From NCBI GenBank assembly GCA_911728435.2, contig OU452198.1:372001-436000 (forward strand): a stretch of DNA of 64,000 nt, read 5' to 3'. Under the pieces are notes generated by a model. The model had not been told where the DNA came from, ran no database searches, and saw only the letters and a program-made list of their open reading frames with translations. How positions within the stretch are numbered: position 1 is the first letter of the stretch; each line of letters opens with the position of its first letter. This document shows, piece after piece, positions 62,388 through 64,000 of the stretch. The DNA comes from Apoderus coryli (lineage: Eukaryota; Arthropoda; Insecta; Coleoptera; Attelabidae). The position numbers and the translations under genes are program-made.

Positions 62388-63414
62388 ATGAGGCAAACGG
62401 TAAGTAACATTACAACGAATTTAAAATGAATTATTATAAAGTTAATAATAATTTTTTAAGGTTTTAATTTTGTGCGGCCTGATCGCTGTTTCTTTGGCTA
62501 TGCCATATGGTAATACCAAAGGCAACCAACATGGTGGTGGTGGATTCGGCCCGGATAACGACAGTGCCTTTGGTGTTGGTGAGTACTTAAGTTTACGTAT
62601 AAGTAGGTAATTTTAGTTTATAGCAGGAATTGATTCCGAAACTTGGTATTGAATCGAAAGGATGGTTCGCGCGGTATCGCTTTTAGTACCGTCAAATAAA
62701 CTGAACTGGGATCGAAATGTAGTGAACCTTTGTGACAGATAGCCGAATTGAACCGAAACTCTCGATATTGGAAGCTTAATAGGACCCATACCTGAGTATC
62801 GAAGCGGTATGGAAACTAAAGGCCCGAAACAGGTACCAAAACTCTGGAGTTTCGAACCGAAACCATCGCGGTGTCAATCCCTGGTTTATAGTATTGAAAT
62901 AAAATTACTTGGGATTCTAATGACGGGCATCTTTTGTCAATGAAATACTTAACGACACTGATAATGTTTTTAGAGCTTCTCGATTTAGAATGTAGAAAAG
63001 GGAAAGTAAAAACCATGAAACGTCGGCAACCCTATAATTAAGTATTGTTACTAAATTAGTGCTGTTTACTTTCGTGCCATGCTCAAATTTTGAATATTCC
63101 AGATGTAGGAGGAGGTAGAGGTGGTGGATATGGAGGCGGACAAGGAGGTGGAAGCCAAGGGGGTTTCGGTGGTGGTCACCAAGGTGGCGGTGGTGGATTT
63201 GGAGGCGGACAAGGCGGTGAAGGCCAAGGTGGTTTCGGTGGTGGTCACCAAGGTGGCGGTGGTGGATTTGGAGGAGGTCAAGGTGGTAGTTCTGGCCACG
63301 GTGGTGGATTCGGAGGCGGACAAGGTGAGGATGTAGCAAATTTTCATAACAATTTAATTTATTTTGATTTTTTCAGGTGGACACCAAGGAGGTTATAAAA
63401 GTCATGGTTATTAG
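62388..63414 (+). CDS. secreted glycine-rich protein (tenecin-3/holotricin-3-like)
   Basis: Exons 62388-62399, 62461-62578, 63103-63324 and 63377-63414 give 129 residues. A signal peptide MRQTVLILCGLIAVSLA (cleavage likely after Ala17) is followed by a Gly-rich body with GGFGGGHQGGGGGFGGGQGG-type repeats and the ending HQGGYKSHGY. Composition, His/Gln spacing and the HQGGYK ending resemble small beetle Gly-rich antifungal proteins such as tenecin-3 and holotricin-3 (known of the family); a structural cuticle or silk-like role is the alternative. The first exon encodes only four residues, which is common for insect secreted proteins. The internal repeat suggests growth by duplication. The antisense frames over exon 3 are repeat shadows. 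Confidence 0.88.
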
Positions 63415-63459
63415 TTAATAAGTTGGTACCTACTTAAATTTTTATTCTCTTTTTTTGTA

Positions 63460-63465
63460 AATAAA
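63460..63465 (+). terminator. polyadenylation signal of the glycine-rich gene
   Basis: AATAAA lies 45 bases after the stop codon, within GTAAATAAAATT. A usual distance for a short insect 3' untranslated region. Confidence 0.65.
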
Positions 63466-63605
63466 ATTATAAATTAAACCTATTTAATAGTTTTATTATT
63501 TAATGAAAAAAATAAAACAACACTTCTCACATAGAAATATACAATGTGTTCACGGATAGAGTTTGGAAGAGCAAAAACTTTTTTATTTGTAGATTTAGAA
63601 GAAAA

Positions 63606-63970
63606 GGTCATTCTTTATAAAAACGTCTGCTTGTGTCAAAACTACAATTTCGAGTACCAACTTTACGATTACTATACAGGGTATATCAAAAATAACATTT
63701 TTAATGATTTTTATTTTTTTGTTTTTTATTTTATGAAAATATTTTCAAAATCGTGATTTATTACACCAATTGTGCAAAAAAAACACTAATAAACATTTTT
63801 CTCAAAGTGGTTAATTTTATAGCTACTATTAAAATAATAAAATTAAAAAAAAAACAAGGAAATCAAAATCATTAAAAATGTTATTTTTGATATACCCTGT
63901 ATAGGAATCGTAAATTTCGTACTCGAAATTGTAGTTTTGACACAAGCAGACGTTTTTATAAAGAATGATT
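63606..63970. repeat. inverted repeat, arms about 105 bp, near the window end
   Basis: The left arm (63,606-63,710) includes ATAAAAACGTCTGCTTGTGT, CAATTTCGAGTACCAACTTT and ACAGGGTATATCAAAAATAA; the right arm (63,864-63,970) is its complement with few changes (TTATTTTTGATATACCCTGT, GAAATTGTAGTTTTGACACA). About 150 bp of AT-rich sequence lie between. The ACAGGGTAT words look like mariner-type ends but sit inside the arms, so the element may have inserted into, or captured, a palindrome. Confidence 0.75.
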
Positions 63971-64000
63971 GAAAATATTTTCATAAAATTAAAAAAAAAA

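Noticed and set aside
62930..63030. GAAACGTCGG at 63,015 as a further hammerhead
   Set aside because: The upstream word is CTGATAA rather than CTGANGA, the distance is too long and no stem II can be drawn.
63066..63347. Antisense Thr/Ser-rich and His/Arg-rich open frames over the glycine-rich exon
   Set aside because: They are the complementary readings of a repetitive Gly codon array and contain no independent signal such as splice sites or a signal peptide.

Overview
This is an AT-rich animal nuclear window, almost certainly insect and most likely beetle (Coleoptera). The grounds are spliced genes with GT-AG introns, an insect kainate-type glutamate receptor, insect Tc1/mariner, piggyBac, Jockey/CR1/R1-like and Penelope-like elements, and a glycine-rich secreted protein whose C-terminal end (HQGGYKSHGY) resembles the tenecin-3/holotricin-3 group of beetle antifungal proteins. 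No tRNA, rRNA, CRISPR or prokaryotic feature was seen.

Three host genes are visible, all on the + strand. (1) A kainate-type ionotropic glutamate receptor fills 5,038-43,696. Fourteen coding exons were found; the signal peptide and start of the amino-terminal domain lie upstream of the window. Two stretches of the receptor are encoded twice. Two alternative ligand-binding S1 exons are at 14,404-14,607 and 22,123-22,356. Two alternative M1-pore-M2 exons are at 28,353-28,595 and 32,164-32,421. A single shared 35-codon exon lies between the pairs. All junctions involved are phase 0, so one copy of each pair could be swapped freely, giving up to four receptors. The first pore exon carries Lys where the second carries the canonical Gln of the Q/R site. 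(2) A compact six-exon ABHD12-like serine hydrolase gene is at 48,185-49,572. (3) A four-exon gene for a small secreted glycine-rich protein is at 62,388-63,414.

Most of the remaining sequence is mobile DNA, much of it nested inside the receptor introns. It includes non-LTR retrotransposon fragments (Jockey-, CR1- and R1-like), mariner remnants, two DD41D (rosa-like) mariner copies, a 4.2-kb element with about 0.5-kb terminal inverted repeats, piggyBac pieces, MITEs, a 174-bp tandem repeat and long palindromes. At least one Penelope-like element is recognisable from a GIY-YIG endonuclease fragment between inverted long terminal repeats. Its arms, and several other inverted-arm elements, carry hammerhead-ribozyme cores (CTGANGA, stem II, GAAA, short stem III, then UH), a known hallmark of Penelope-like elements.

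Coordinates of exons rest on reading frame plus splice dinucleotides and should be good to the base unless stated. Boundaries of degenerate repeats are approximate.
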